32,857 nucleotides of DNA from Clostridia bacterium (GCA_900769875.1 CAAGII010000154.1:1-32857), one strand, 5' to 3'; counted from the stretch's first letter, positions 1-8,004 are shown. Notes: generated by a model from the letters alone, not told the origin. A program made the numbers and translations.

Positions 1-113
1 ACTATTTCTTCTTGCTAGTCAAGTCTCTTTCTTTATCCCCCAGAAATCCGTGAAGAACCAATAAGGATTGCCGGATGCAGCTTCCTTGTTTTGTGTCGTG
101 GTTGCGGGGAAAA

Positions 114-158
114 TATGAAAAGGCGGCTTTGCGCCTGCATGCACAGGGCAAAGCCGCC
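114..158 (-). terminator. Intrinsic terminator of the CE15 gene
   Basis: Read on the minus strand, an 11-bp perfect stem (GGCGGCTTTGC / GCAAAGCCGCC) is followed by TTTTCATATTTT. It lies about 35 nt past the stop codon of the esterase gene. Positions 1-113 hold nothing I can identify. Confidence 0.85.
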
Positions 159-192
159 GGGGTTACCAGTTTTCAAAGGCGGATGAGTTGAC

Positions 193-3174
193 TCAGAAGC
201 CGAGGGACAGAGCAACGGGGCCGCCGATCATGTTGCCGTTCATATCCACAGAGCGGAACACGAACACGCTGATCTCAGAGCCTGCCTCCACGGGAGCGTC
301 GTACACAAGGCGGACAGACTGGTTGTCGTCAGCCCACTGGAAGGACACGCCGCTGACTGTGTTGATGGCCACTGCGAAGTCGTTGCGGCTCACGGGCGCG
401 CTGAAGGCGATGGTTGCGCCGGTTGCGTCAGCGGAGGCCACAGAGATCTCAGCATTGTACGCGGACTCGGTTGCGGCGCTGTACAGCGGACGAATCTCAT
501 CCACGGGCTTCAGGTTGCCGTTCTCATCATAGTCGGAGCGCCAGTTGCCCAGCATCGGCCAGCGATCCTCGCCTGCGGGCAGGCCGCTCTTGGGCGTGTT
601 CTGCAGAAGCTCGGGCTCCCACACAGGGGTCTGAGGAGTGGCTGTGTTGTAGGTGGGACGCAGGCGCATGCGCTGCTTGCCGTTGCCGCCGTTGGGATCG
701 TACTTCTCGAATTCAATGTCCATGGCGATGGTGTAGCCCTGCAGCGCTTCGAGCTTCGCGTTGCGCACAGAGAATACCACCTTCTCGCCCAGCGGTACCT
801 GATAGGCATCGGTGCCCTCGTAGAGGATCAGGCTCGCGCCATAGGGCTGCAGGTAGCCGCTCTGGGGCACGGTCTCGCCGTCCACGACGACCTTGTTATC
901 GTAGTCATAGATGTCCGCAGCCAGCTCCTTGCCGTTCATGTAGAGATGGACCGGATCGCTATTGCTGTTGTAGTTGACCATCTGCGTGGTAAAGCAGATA
1001 CCGGAGCCGACGTCATGTCCCAGCGCGCTGTTGTCAGCGATGGCGTGACGGAGCGCGTCCTTCAGCGTCCAGCCGCAGATTTCGATGGACTTGCTGTCCT
1101 TGTCGCCAATGGCGGTTGCCAGATACTGGCCAGCCTTGGCCTGCTCGGCGGTGAGGGAGATTTCTGCGATGCCATCGACCGTATCGGCAGACAGGATGGT
1201 TTCACCATCGGTCAGCAGCAGCTCAACCCTTGCCGCATCGGTGTGGAACTGGATGGTCAGCGGGACGTTCTCGGTCACGCTGTTGGATTCGGTCCACAGC
1301 ACATGCTTGTCGGGGCGGCTCCAGTCGATGTACTTGCTGGGGATGAAGTAGGGGTTGCGGCTCATGTCAGCCACAGTGTCAAACACCTTCTCGGGCAGCA
1401 CGGTGCCGCTGCCGTCGGCGGCAGACAGACCGTCGCTGGTCAGCGTGGCGTGATACTTGCGCACGATCTTTTCCGTGCCATAGAAGGCATGATCCATCAC
1501 GGCGATCAGATCCGCCATGTCGCGATCCTGATTGGCGTGAGCCTGGTCACGCACGATGCAGGCGATGTTGTCGCCCTGACCCAGATACTCGAAGGCTTCC
1601 TTCGCGCCCATGCTGTCCAGCACGGAGGCGGGCGTGTTGCACCAGGCGTCCTGCGCCTCAGCGTTCCAGGAGATGACGTAGCGATCATCCTCGGCGCTGG
1701 CAAAGATGGCGATCAGGGCATGGAGATCAAAGGGCGTGTTGTCCGCCAGATCGGGACGCACGGTGAAAATCTGCGCGCGGTCACCGAACCACTGATCCTC
1801 ATCCGTATTCTGAATGGCGCGATGCAGCGTCTCGTTCAGGCCATAGGGATTGTTGTGCACTTCCACCGCGCCGGCCTTGTTCTGCACAGGAGGCATATAG
1901 CTGAACAGCTGACCCTCGGTCGAATAACGGAAGCCGGTCAGACCGCCGCCGCCGGAATCGCTGGGAGCGATGATGTCAAAACGGGTATTGCCGTTGTCGC
2001 CGGTATCATAGACGCCGCCAACGATGGCACGCTTGCCGTTGTTGGAGCAGCCCGTGATCGCGGAGGAATACACGTCGATGTCGGGGATGATTTCGTTCTC
2101 GTTCAGCGCGGCTTTCTCCTCGTCGGAGAGCTTCATGTAGTTCTCAAGGGCGTCGAGCGCGCGGCTGGCGATCCAGCCGGAGTGCATCAGATCGCCGCTG
2201 TCCACCATGTAGTCATTGATGATGGTATTGTCGTTGTAGACGATCGGATCCTGCGGCGGATACAGCTTCTCATAGACGCTGATCTGTCCGGCATCGGGAT
2301 TGCAGGCGTCGTTGACGCTGATATACGCATAGCCGTTGTTGTTCAGCGTGACGATCTGCGCCTCGGAGAGGCCGTTCATGGAGACGAGCACGGGATAGCC
2401 CGCGCCGTTGCGGCTGGCATTGGTGTCACGAACCACGCCGTCCACCACGGGAGCTTCCTTGGGGAAGCGGATATCGAACGTCCACTTCACGCCCTCGGCA
2501 GCGGCCTCGGAGCGATACGCCTCGTTGGCGGGGTTGGTGTCACGGATGCACATTTCCACGGTGACGGTGGGCAGCTTCACGCGGGACACCATATCGGCAT
2601 GCTCGGCCCATGTGTCGCCTGCCTTCCACACGGAAAGCCCGTCCGCGACCACAAAGTCATCGCCCTCATGCACATATTCCTCATTGGGGCCGGTTACATT
2701 GTAGAATACGCCCATGCCCCACATGGAGAAGTCAAACTTGGTGAACTTGTAGGAGCCTTCGGGCAGGTTGGGCAGGGAGGTGTAGCCCCAACGGGAGCCG
2801 GGGCTGGTCATCACGCCGTCGGCCCAGTGGTACTCATAGTTTTCGATCACGCGGGTCACGGTGGTGTCGCTCTTGAGCGGATCAAGACGGCTGCCATAGA
2901 CATAGTAGCTGAGCAAATCCTTCAGCTCCGCGGCACGGGCGGACCATTCCTCCACGGAATCGACGCGGCCGTTGCCGTTGGGATCGGCGGAAGCGTCGAA
3001 GAAGGTGAACAGATCCGGCAGGCTGAAGTTGTCAGGCAGCTGCTCCAGCTCGGCAGGGTAGGGGAAATATGCGCGGGGTGCTTCCGTGTTTTCCGCCAGG
3101 GCTGCACCCATGGTGGTGACGGGCAGCATCATCGCAAGCACTGAGCTGACGATTCTTCTGATTTCTTTTCTCAT
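193..3174 (-). CDS. Secreted CE15 glucuronoyl esterase-like protein with long C-terminal extension
   Basis: A 993-residue protein. I start it at ATG 3174, which has AAAGGAGAGG just upstream and opens a signal peptide (Arg/Lys-rich start, hydrophobic core, likely cut after ALA27). Residues ~50-90 match the CE15 entry region (LPD..., EEW..R, YVYG). The family nucleophile motif GCS-x-x-GK is present as GCSNNGK with Ser377, and a candidate catalytic His546 lies in RDQAHANQDRD. CE15 enzymes cleave the ester between glucuronoxylan 4-O-methylglucuronate and lignin alcohols, so an extracellular hemicellulose role is inferred. Unlike typical 400-450-residue CE15 proteins it carries ~400 further residues that look like beta-rich accessory domains. 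An EF-hand-like loop DPNGNGRVDSVE occupies residues 64-75. The AraC-type gene just upstream on the same strand is its likely regulator. Family call fairly firm; substrate unproven. Confidence 0.8.
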   Translation of the reverse strand: MRKEIRRIVSSVLAMMLPVTTMGAALAENTEAPRAYFPYPAELEQLPDNFSLPDLFTFFDASADPNGNGRVDSVEEWSARAAELKDLLSYYVYGSRLDPLKSDTTVTRVIENYEYHWADGVMTSPGSRWGYTSLPNLPEGSYKFTKFDFSMWGMGVFYNVTGPNEEYVHEGDDFVVADGLSVWKAGDTWAEHADMVSRVKLPTVTVEMCIRDTNPANEAYRSEAAAEGVKWTFDIRFPKEAPVVDGVVRDTNASRNGAGYPVLVSMNGLSEAQIVTLNNNGYAYISVNDACNPDAGQISVYEKLYPPQDPIVYNDNTIINDYMVDSGDLMHSGWIASRALDALENYMKLSDEEKAALNENEIIPDIDVYSSAITGCSNNGKRAIVGGVYDTGDNGNTRFDIIAPSDSGGGGLTGFRYSTEGQLFSYMPPVQNKAGAVEVHNNPYGLNETLHRAIQNTDEDQWFGDRAQIFTVRPDLADNTPFDLHALIAIFASAEDDRYVISWNAEAQDAWCNTPASVLDSMGAKEAFEYLGQGDNIACIVRDQAHANQDRDMADLIAVMDHAFYGTEKIVRKYHATLTSDGLSAADGSGTVLPEKVFDTVADMSRNPYFIPSKYIDWSRPDKHVLWTESNSVTENVPLTIQFHTDAARVELLLTDGETILSADTVDGIAEISLTAEQAKAGQYLATAIGDKDSKSIEICGWTLKDALRHAIADNSALGHDVGSGICFTTQMVNYNSNSDPVHLYMNGKELAADIYDYDNKVVVDGETVPQSGYLQPYGASLILYEGTDAYQVPLGEKVVFSVRNAKLEALQGYTIAMDIEFEKYDPNGGNGKQRMRLRPTYNTATPQTPVWEPELLQNTPKSGLPAGEDRWPMLGNWRSDYDENGNLKPVDEIRPLYSAATESAYNAEISVASADATGATIAFSAPVSRNDFAVAINTVSGVSFQWADDNQSVRLVYDAPVEAGSEISVFVFRSVDMNGNMIGGPVALSLGF

Positions 3175-3333
3175 GCTGGCCTCTCCTTTACTACGGTTGG
3201 AGTCAATAGCGATTGGCAGGTAAAACGAAAACACCTCGCTTGCTTGCCTTCCTGTCTGCCAAACAGGGCCGGGCGGGTTTATGCAAATGGCTGAACCGGA
3301 GCTTTACGCGTCGCGCTTCCGGTATCTGATGCT

Positions 3334-3363
3334 ATTATATGCGATGAAATGCGTCGGAGGCAA
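3334..3363 (-). promoter_or_regulatory. Putative promoter of the CE15 gene
   Basis: Minus-strand -10 TATAAT (3334-3339) and -35 TTGCCT (3358-3363) with an 18-nt spacer. It implies a leader of about 150 nt before ATG 3174. The weak -35 fits an activator-dependent promoter. Confidence 0.6.
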
Positions 3364-3383
3364 GACACATCAGGCAATAAACT

Positions 3384-3400
3384 GTGCAAATCGTGCAAAT
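3384..3400 (-). promoter_or_regulatory. Tandem GTGCAAAT direct repeat, candidate AraC-type operator
   Basis: GTGCAAAT occurs twice with one base between copies (3384-3391 and 3393-3400), about 57-75 bp upstream of the inferred transcription start of the esterase gene, a usual activator position. A third exact copy (4347-4354) overlaps the -35 of the AraC-type gene itself. Operator role is inference. Confidence 0.4.
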
Positions 3401-3413
3401 TGTTTTCAAATCA

Positions 3414-4286
3414 TCACGAACGCTTGGCGGGAAGATCGCGCAGGTACGCGCGCGGCGAACAGCCGGTCAGATTGCGGAAAGCGCGCTGAAAGCTGGAATA
3501 ATCGTTAAATCCGCACTGATAGGCAGCCTCCTGCGGCTCGACGCCCTGCATCAGCAGCTCCTTGGCGTAGGTGATGCGACGGAACTGGATATAGCTGTAC
3601 ACACTTGTCCCCGTGTGCTGCGAAAAGAGATGCGACAGGCTGGATTTGCTCATGTTGATGCGCTCGGCGATTTCGCCCAGCGACAGTGGCTCGGTGAAAT
3701 GATCGTTGATGTAGCCCATTACCTCAATCACCTGCGTGTTGACGGTGAAGGATTCGCCAATGTTCTCCTTTTGCGATACGGTCTGGCACACAAGCAGCAG
3801 AATCTGGATAATGTCGGCATAGTTTGCCATGCAATCCATGGGCAGGGAAGAATCCTGGCGGGCACGGACGCGCTGAATCAGCGAAACGGCCTGCGCGAGC
3901 GCATCCGGCTGCATATGGAACATGTAAAAACCGCGCGACGTCTGCTGGAGCAGCATTTGCTCAAAGGACATCACATTGCACCCGAGCGTGTTCATCAGCT
4001 CGGGCGACAGGTAGATGAAGGCGCGCTCATAATCGTGCAGCTCCTGCGACACAGAAAAGCCATGCATGACGAATGGCGGAAAGATCATCAACGAGCCCCG
4101 GGTCAGACGATACATGCGGTTGTTGACAAAAAGGTTCGGCTCACCGCCAAGATGAAGGTAGAACTCATAGAAGCGATGATTGTGCATTTCGTACATCCGC
4201 ACGCTCGGCGAATAGGTATAGACCGCTTCATAGTCCTTTCGCTCGCCGCCCATGGCGCTGTGAATGACCAGCGCATGATCCTCCAT
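3414..4286 (-). CDS. AraC-family transcriptional regulator (cupin + HTH_18)
   Basis: A 290-residue protein from ATG 4286, chosen because GAGGTG lies six bases upstream. ATG 4292 is the alternative; longer readings run back into the upstream tRNA terminator. Residues ~15-110 look like an AraC-type cupin sensor (HNHRFYEFYLHLGG... then GSLMIFPPFVMHG). The last ~100 residues form the double helix-turn-helix: SLGEIAERINMSKSSLSHLF, then AAYQCGFNDYSSFQRAFRN and the closing TGCSPRAY. Such proteins usually activate sugar-use genes on binding an oligosaccharide. The gene sits directly upstream of the secreted esterase on the same strand with its own promoter between them, so it probably controls that gene. 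GTGCAAAT repeats in both promoters are candidate sites. Ligand unknown. Confidence 0.88.
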   Translation of the reverse strand: MEDHALVIHSAMGGERKDYEAVYTYSPSVRMYEMHNHRFYEFYLHLGGEPNLFVNNRMYRLTRGSLMIFPPFVMHGFSVSQELHDYERAFIYLSPELMNTLGCNVMSFEQMLLQQTSRGFYMFHMQPDALAQAVSLIQRVRARQDSSLPMDCMANYADIIQILLLVCQTVSQKENIGESFTVNTQVIEVMGYINDHFTEPLSLGEIAERINMSKSSLSHLFSQHTGTSVYSYIQFRRITYAKELLMQGVEPQEAAYQCGFNDYSSFQRAFRNLTGCSPRAYLRDLPAKRS

Positions 4287-4322
4287 CACCATCACCTCAT
4301 TGTCGATCCGATTCTTACCGAT

Positions 4323-4354
4323 AGTATAGCACACAATGGGCGTTTCGTGCAAAT
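4323..4354 (-). promoter_or_regulatory. Promoter of the AraC-family gene, overlapped by a GTGCAAAT box
   Basis: Minus-strand TATACT (4323-4328) preceded by TG (extended -10), with TTGCAC (4347-4352) 18 nt upstream. The -35 is part of the same GTGCAAAT word that is repeated before the esterase gene, which would allow autoregulation. Confidence 0.55.
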
Positions 4355-4410
4355 CCACGATTGATTGAAGCGGATTTTCGCTGCGGTGGGAGGATGGGCA
4401 GGCTGAGAGG

Positions 4411-4442
4411 AAAACAAAAACTGACAGGCGATTGCCTGCCAG
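4411..4442 (-). terminator. Intrinsic terminator after tRNA-Lys
   Basis: Minus strand: CTGGCAGGC / GCCTGTCAG stem (one G-U pair) with AATC loop, then TTTTTGTTTT. It lies five bases after the tRNA 3' end. Confidence 0.85.
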
Positions 4443-4446
4443 TGCG

Positions 4447-4519
4447 TACACCATTAGGGACTCGAACCCTAGACACCCTGATTAAGAGTCAGGTGCTCTA
4501 CCAACTGAGCTAATGGTGC
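4447..4519 (-). tRNA. tRNA-Lys (anticodon CTT)
   Basis: A 73-nt cloverleaf on the minus strand. The acceptor stem GCACCAT pairs with ATGGTGT (G1-U72 wobble), the D arm contains AGCTCAGTTGGTAGAGC, the anticodon stem CCTGA/TCAGG encloses CTCTTAA so the anticodon is CTT (reads AAG), and the T arm contains GGTTCGAGTCC. CCA is not encoded. It has its own promoter and terminator. Confidence 0.95.
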
Positions 4520-4550
4520 TCATTGATCGCTCATCCGATCAACAGTCATT

Positions 4551-4578
4551 ATTATACATCAGTTTTGAGCATTGTCAA
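4551..4578 (-). promoter_or_regulatory. Promoter of tRNA-Lys
   Basis: Perfect minus-strand hexamers TTGACA (4573-4578) and TATAAT (4551-4556) with a 16-nt spacer, about 30 bp upstream of the tRNA 5' end. Confidence 0.85.
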
Positions 4579-4620
4579 GGGTTTTTGGAAAATTTTTTGT
4601 TATATTCCGGGAAACCGAGC

Positions 4621-5973
4621 TTAGGTGCGGGGCTGCGCCCTCATCCAGCGCCTGCAGAACATCACGCTGAGCAGCACGCCCAGCACCCAGCCGATCGGCC
4701 ATGCAAGCCATATGCCCAGGATGCCAAACCGGGGAGCGAGTGTATACACCAGCACCACGCGCAGCGCGAGGTCGGTCAGCGTGGCGATCATGAACTGGTT
4801 CATCAAGCTTGCGCCGCGAAGCACGCCATCCACGATCAGCTTGATGGCAATCACGGGATAGAAGGAGGTGATGATGCGGATAAACAGCGTGCCGATCTGA
4901 AGCGCCTCTCCGGCGACGGCCTGCGCCTCCGCGCCTGTGCCGGGCGTGATGAACATCCCCAGCAGCGGCTGGCACAGCGCCTGATACAGGAGCGTGAACA
5001 TAGCCGCAAACGCAATGCCCTGCACCAGTCCGTGCCTGCAGCCCTGACGAATGCGGCTGTGCTTCCCAGCGCCGAGATTCTGCGAGGTGAAGTTGCTCAT
5101 GCCGTTGCCAAGTGCGGTTACCGAGGTGATGCACATATTGTTCAGCTTGACCGCCGCGGCATAGCCGCCCACCGCTGAGGTGCCAAAGCCGTTGATGACA
5201 TACTGGATGGCAATGTTCCCCAGCGAGATGCAGCTTTGCTGAACGGCGCTTGGCACGGCAATGCTGAGAATTTTTCGGAGCATGGGCGCGGAAAAGAGCG
5301 CCGGCTTTGACCCCGTGCGGATGGAACGCGCCTTGCGCGCCACCGCGATCACAGCGACCGTACCTGAGATGGACTGGCACAGAAAGCTCGCCCACGCCAC
5401 ACCCTCGACGCCCATATGGAAGCTGCGCACAAAGAGAATATCCACAAAGATGTTCGCGATGCTGGACGCCGCCAGAAAGAAGAACGGCGTTCTGCTGTCG
5501 CCAAGCGCGGAAAAAATGCCCGTCGCCACCTGATACAGGATCAAAAAGACATAGCTGAGCAGGTAGATATCAAGGTAGACCTGCGAATCGCGCATCAGCT
5601 CATCGGGTGTGTTGATGACCGCAAGCAGCCAGCCGGAGAGGACTTCGCCCGCAAGGGTCAGCGCAACGCCAAGAGCCCCGGCGAACAGAAGCGCTGTGGT
5701 GATGCACGTCCTAAGCCCGGCATGATCGCGCTGACCAAAAAGCCTTGCGCAGATGACTGACGTGCCCACGTTGCAGCCGAAGGCGAGCGCGATATAGATC
5801 AGCGTGATCTCATACGCGTTGCCCACGGCAGCCAGCGCGGCGGTGCCGATATATTGCCCGGCGACAAAGCTGTCGGCGATATTGTACAGCTGCTGGAAGA
5901 TCACGGACGCGAACAGGGGCAGCGCGTAGCCAAACAGCACCTTTCCGGGATGACCGACGGTAAGATCCTTCAT
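4621..5973 (-). CDS. MATE-family multidrug/cation antiporter
   Basis: A 450-residue membrane protein of about twelve hydrophobic segments, the usual MATE length. It starts at ATG 5973 (AAGGAAAG upstream) and opens with the family pattern: a short cytosolic lead, GYALPLFASVIFQQLYNIADSFVAG-type TM1, then an AALAAVGNAYEI-like segment. The second half repeats the fold (PSAVQQSCISLGNIAIQ; GTSAVGGYAAA; QNLGAGK). These proteins export drugs or metabolites in exchange for Na+ or H+; the substrate cannot be read from sequence. No clear terminator separates its stop from the tRNA-Lys promoter 40 bp downstream. It follows the DAHP synthase terminator, so it is probably its own unit. Confidence 0.9.
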   Translation of the reverse strand: MKDLTVGHPGKVLFGYALPLFASVIFQQLYNIADSFVAGQYIGTAALAAVGNAYEITLIYIALAFGCNVGTSVICARLFGQRDHAGLRTCITTALLFAGALGVALTLAGEVLSGWLLAVINTPDELMRDSQVYLDIYLLSYVFLILYQVATGIFSALGDSRTPFFFLAASSIANIFVDILFVRSFHMGVEGVAWASFLCQSISGTVAVIAVARKARSIRTGSKPALFSAPMLRKILSIAVPSAVQQSCISLGNIAIQYVINGFGTSAVGGYAAAVKLNNMCITSVTALGNGMSNFTSQNLGAGKHSRIRQGCRHGLVQGIAFAAMFTLLYQALCQPLLGMFITPGTGAEAQAVAGEALQIGTLFIRIITSFYPVIAIKLIVDGVLRGASLMNQFMIATLTDLALRVVLVYTLAPRFGILGIWLAWPIGWVLGVLLSVMFCRRWMRAQPRT

Positions 5974-6080
5974 GAGTGGCTTTCCTTCTTTCCGGGCGTA
6001 TGATCGGTTATGAATATGCGATTATGGACAGTCATGCAGTCGTCCTGCTTCGCCACGGACGCAGCGCCAGGGCTGCATGG

Positions 6081-6112
6081 AAAAGGAGAATGTACCGCGA
6101 TGTACATTCTCC
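6081..6112 (-). terminator. Intrinsic terminator of the DAHP synthase gene
   Basis: Minus-strand 11-bp perfect stem GGAGAATGTAC / GTACATTCTCC with a six-base loop, followed by TTTTCC. Confidence 0.85.
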
Positions 6113-6133
6113 GGGAGGGCAGAAAACGACTGC

Positions 6134-7138
6134 TTAAGCCAAAACAACGTCACGCACTGCCTGCACGCGCCTTGCGACATCGGCGAACTCCTCGGGCGTG
6201 AGCGACTGCGCGCCGTCGCACAGGGCATGGGGCGGATCGTTATGCACCTCGATCATCAGTCCATCCGCGCCGCAGGCCGTGGCGGCAAGCGCCATGGGCT
6301 TGACATAGCGGCTGAAGCCGGTGGCATGGCTTGGGTCGATGATGATGGGCAGATGCGTCTTTTCGTGCAGCACGGGCACGGCGGACACGTCCAGCGTGTT
6401 GCGCGTGGCTGTTTCAAAGGTGCGGATGCCGCGCTCGCAGAGGATCACGTTCATGTTGCCGCCGGCCATGATGTATTCGGCGCTCATCAGCAGCTCCTGA
6501 ATGGTGTTGGCAAGCCCGCGCTTGAGCAGAATGGGCTTGTTGATCCTGCCCAGCGCCTTGAGCATCTCAAAGTTCTGCATGTTGCGCGCGCCAACCTGAA
6601 TGACGTCGACATCCTCGAACAGGGGCAGGTGATTGATGTCCATCAGCTCCGTCACAATGGGCATCCCGGTTTCCTGCTTGGCCTTCAGGAGCAGCCTGAG
6701 GCCTTCGCCATGCATGCCCTGAAACGCATAGGGGCTGGTGCGGGGCTTGAAGGCGCCGCCGCGCAGCAGCGTCGCGCCCGCAGCTTTGACAGCCTTTGCG
6801 ACTGTGATGATCTGCTCCTCGCTCTCCACCGAGCAGGGGCCGGCTATGATCTGGAAATGCCCGCCGCCGATTTTCACGCCGCCGCAATCGACCACGGTAT
6901 CCGCCGGATGGAATTTGCGGTTTGCTTCCTTGTAGGGCTCCTGGATGCGGCGCACGCTGTCCACCGCCTCCAGCGAGGCGATCAGGTCGGCATCCACGCT
7001 CTTGGTGTCGCCGATCAGACCCATGATTTTGGTGTTTTCACCGTCGGACAGGTGCAGCTTGAGCCCGAGCCCCGTCAGATACTGTTTCAGCTTTTCTACC
7101 TGCTCCGCCTTGGCATTGTCCTTGAGAATAACGATCAT
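6134..7138 (-). CDS. aroF: 3-deoxy-7-phosphoheptulonate (DAHP) synthase, type I-beta with N-terminal regulatory domain
   Basis: A 334-residue cytosolic enzyme joining phosphoenolpyruvate and erythrose 4-phosphate, the first step to chorismate. ATG 7138 is chosen for GGAGGG seven bases upstream; longer readings cross the attenuator. Residues 1-~70 (MIVILKDNAKAEQVEKL...) form the ferredoxin-like regulatory domain of the Thermotoga-type I-beta enzymes, which in that family binds Tyr/Phe. The barrel follows, with IIAGPCSVES, GGAFKPRTSPYAFQG, VIQVGARNMQNF, PILLKRG, LCERGIRTFE and IIDPSHATG, the PEP- and metal-binding signatures. A leader peptide rich in Phe and Tyr codons and a terminator/antiterminator lie directly upstream, so both enzyme and transcription appear tuned to aromatic amino acids. 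Confidence 0.95.
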   Translation of the reverse strand: MIVILKDNAKAEQVEKLKQYLTGLGLKLHLSDGENTKIMGLIGDTKSVDADLIASLEAVDSVRRIQEPYKEANRKFHPADTVVDCGGVKIGGGHFQIIAGPCSVESEEQIITVAKAVKAAGATLLRGGAFKPRTSPYAFQGMHGEGLRLLLKAKQETGMPIVTELMDINHLPLFEDVDVIQVGARNMQNFEMLKALGRINKPILLKRGLANTIQELLMSAEYIMAGGNMNVILCERGIRTFETATRNTLDVSAVPVLHEKTHLPIIIDPSHATGFSRYVKPMALAATACGADGLMIEVHNDPPHALCDGAQSLTPEEFADVARRVQAVRDVVLA

Positions 7139-7170
7139 TGTCCATCCCTCCGTACTACGTTGTTGCTCCA

Positions 7171-7204
7171 AAGAAAAGCCCTGCGACCGTGCAGGCCGCA
7201 GGGC
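7171..7204 (-). terminator. Attenuator terminator upstream of aroF
   Basis: Minus strand: 8-bp stem GCCCTGCG / CGCAGGGC followed by TTTTCTTT, placed between the leader peptide and the DAHP synthase start. The 5' arm region (7198-7205, CGCCCTGC) can instead pair perfectly with GCAGGGCG (7231-7238), which begins at the base after the leader stop codon. The two structures are mutually exclusive, as in amino-acid attenuators. Confidence 0.85.
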
Positions 7205-7238
7205 GATGGTTGGAATGCCACGCCAAGTCGCGCCCTGC

Positions 7239-7286
7239 TCAGGTACGCAGCGCGTCATCACGGTAAGCGTAGGCAAACGCGAACAT
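7239..7286 (-). CDS. Leader peptide MFAFAYAYRDDALRT controlling aroF by attenuation
   Basis: A 15-codon reading frame from ATG 7286 with AGGAGG nine bases upstream, ending in TGA immediately before the antiterminator arm. Four of its first eight codons are aromatic (TTC, TTT, TAC, TAC) separated by alanine. When charged tRNA-Phe or tRNA-Tyr is scarce, a ribosome stalled here would leave GCAGGGCG free, allowing the antiterminator. When translation reaches the stop codon it would cover that arm and let the terminator form. Composition, position and alternative pairing all agree; the mechanism itself is inferred by analogy with classical leader-peptide operons. Too short for normal gene finders. 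Confidence 0.82.
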   Translation of the reverse strand: MFAFAYAYRDDALRT

Positions 7287-7317
7287 GGTGGCATTCCTCC
7301 TGCATTTCTTCGATGCT

Positions 7318-7346
7318 ATTATACAGCATCCGTAGCCAAAATGCAA
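7318..7346 (-). promoter_or_regulatory. Promoter of the aroF leader
   Basis: Minus-strand -35 TTGCAT (7341-7346), 17-nt spacer, -10 TATAAT (7318-7323). Start of transcription should fall near 7311, about 25 nt before the leader ATG. Confidence 0.8.
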
Positions 7347-7410
7347 CCGCCGCGCGCGGCAGGGGCGCGCCGCAGCCGGGCGAAATACAAAAAGAATACA
7401 CCGTGGCAGC

Positions 7411-7438
7411 AAAACAAAACCGCCGCGCAATGCGGCGG
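7411..7438 (-). terminator. Intrinsic terminator of the small secreted-protein gene
   Basis: Minus-strand CCGCCG / CGGCGG stem with loop CATTGCG, followed by TTTTGTTTTG. Confidence 0.85.
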
Positions 7439-7460
7439 AAGGGGAGGGGTAAGGCTACGG

Positions 7461-7943
7461 TTACCATGTTCTGGTCAGGGACGCGATCACATCCAGCAGG
7501 GCAAAATCCATCTCATAGCCCTCCTGCATGCGGGTGGCGATTACGCACATGCACATGCCCTCATCCAATGCGACGTAGGCATAGGCAATCTCGCCGTCCG
7601 TCGTGTCCGCGACGATGCAGCGCAGGTCGTTGACCACAGTTTCTGTCAGGGTATGAAAGTCGGTGCCGATGTACATCTGCATGGTGGCGTACACATTGTC
7701 AAGGCTGTCACCGATCATCACTGCAGAGACGGTCAGCCCCTCGTTGCTCCAGGAGCCGAGGAACTGCGGATCATCCTCCGGCAGCTCATCCGCGACAAAA
7801 TCCGCGGGCAGGCTGATGTTCATGCCCAGCAGCGTAATGGGGAAGGCCTTCCAATCCTCCGGCACGGCATGGGTCTGCTCTTCACCCAGCGCGGCACAGG
7901 TCAGCAGAATCAGGGTGATGAGCAGCGCAAGCAGCTTCTTCAT
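7461..7943 (-). CDS. Small secreted protein of unknown function
   Basis: I do not recognise this 160-residue protein. ATG 7943 (GAAGG eight bases upstream) opens a clear signal peptide (MKKLLALLITLILLTCAALG), likely cut near ALG-EE. A cysteine in the hydrophobic core is preceded by LLT, which is a poor lipobox, so a free secreted protein is more likely than a lipoprotein. The mature part of ~135 residues is acidic, with alternating hydrophobic stretches (MNISLPADFV, LTVSAVMIGDS, EIAYAYVALDEGMCMCVIA) suggesting a small alpha/beta fold. It stands alone with its own promoter and terminator between aroF and sigH. Confidence 0.75.
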   Translation of the reverse strand: MKKLLALLITLILLTCAALGEEQTHAVPEDWKAFPITLLGMNISLPADFVADELPEDDPQFLGSWSNEGLTVSAVMIGDSLDNVYATMQMYIGTDFHTLTETVVNDLRCIVADTTDGEIAYAYVALDEGMCMCVIATRMQEGYEMDFALLDVIASLTRTW

Positions 7944-7975
7944 GCGTCATACCTTCTTTCTTCCAGCTTTTCTAA

Positions 7976-8004
7976 AGTATAGCATGACTTCCAGACGGAT
8001 GCAA
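7976..8004 (-). promoter_or_regulatory. Promoter of the small secreted-protein gene
   Basis: Minus-strand TTGCAT (7999-8004), exact 17-nt spacer, TATACT (7976-7981). Confidence 0.75.

Noticed and set aside
2541..2570. The peptide MCIRD inside the esterase, resembling the well-known translation of a transposase sequencing adapter
   Set aside because: The codons here (ATG TGC ATC CGT GAC) differ from the adapter's DNA, and the frame continues normally on both sides; it is chance.
946..3144. A 732-codon open frame on the plus strand antisense to the esterase
   Set aside because: Long antisense frames are expected opposite GC-rich genes. Its translation is rich in His, Val and Gly without domains, and it has no ribosome-binding site.
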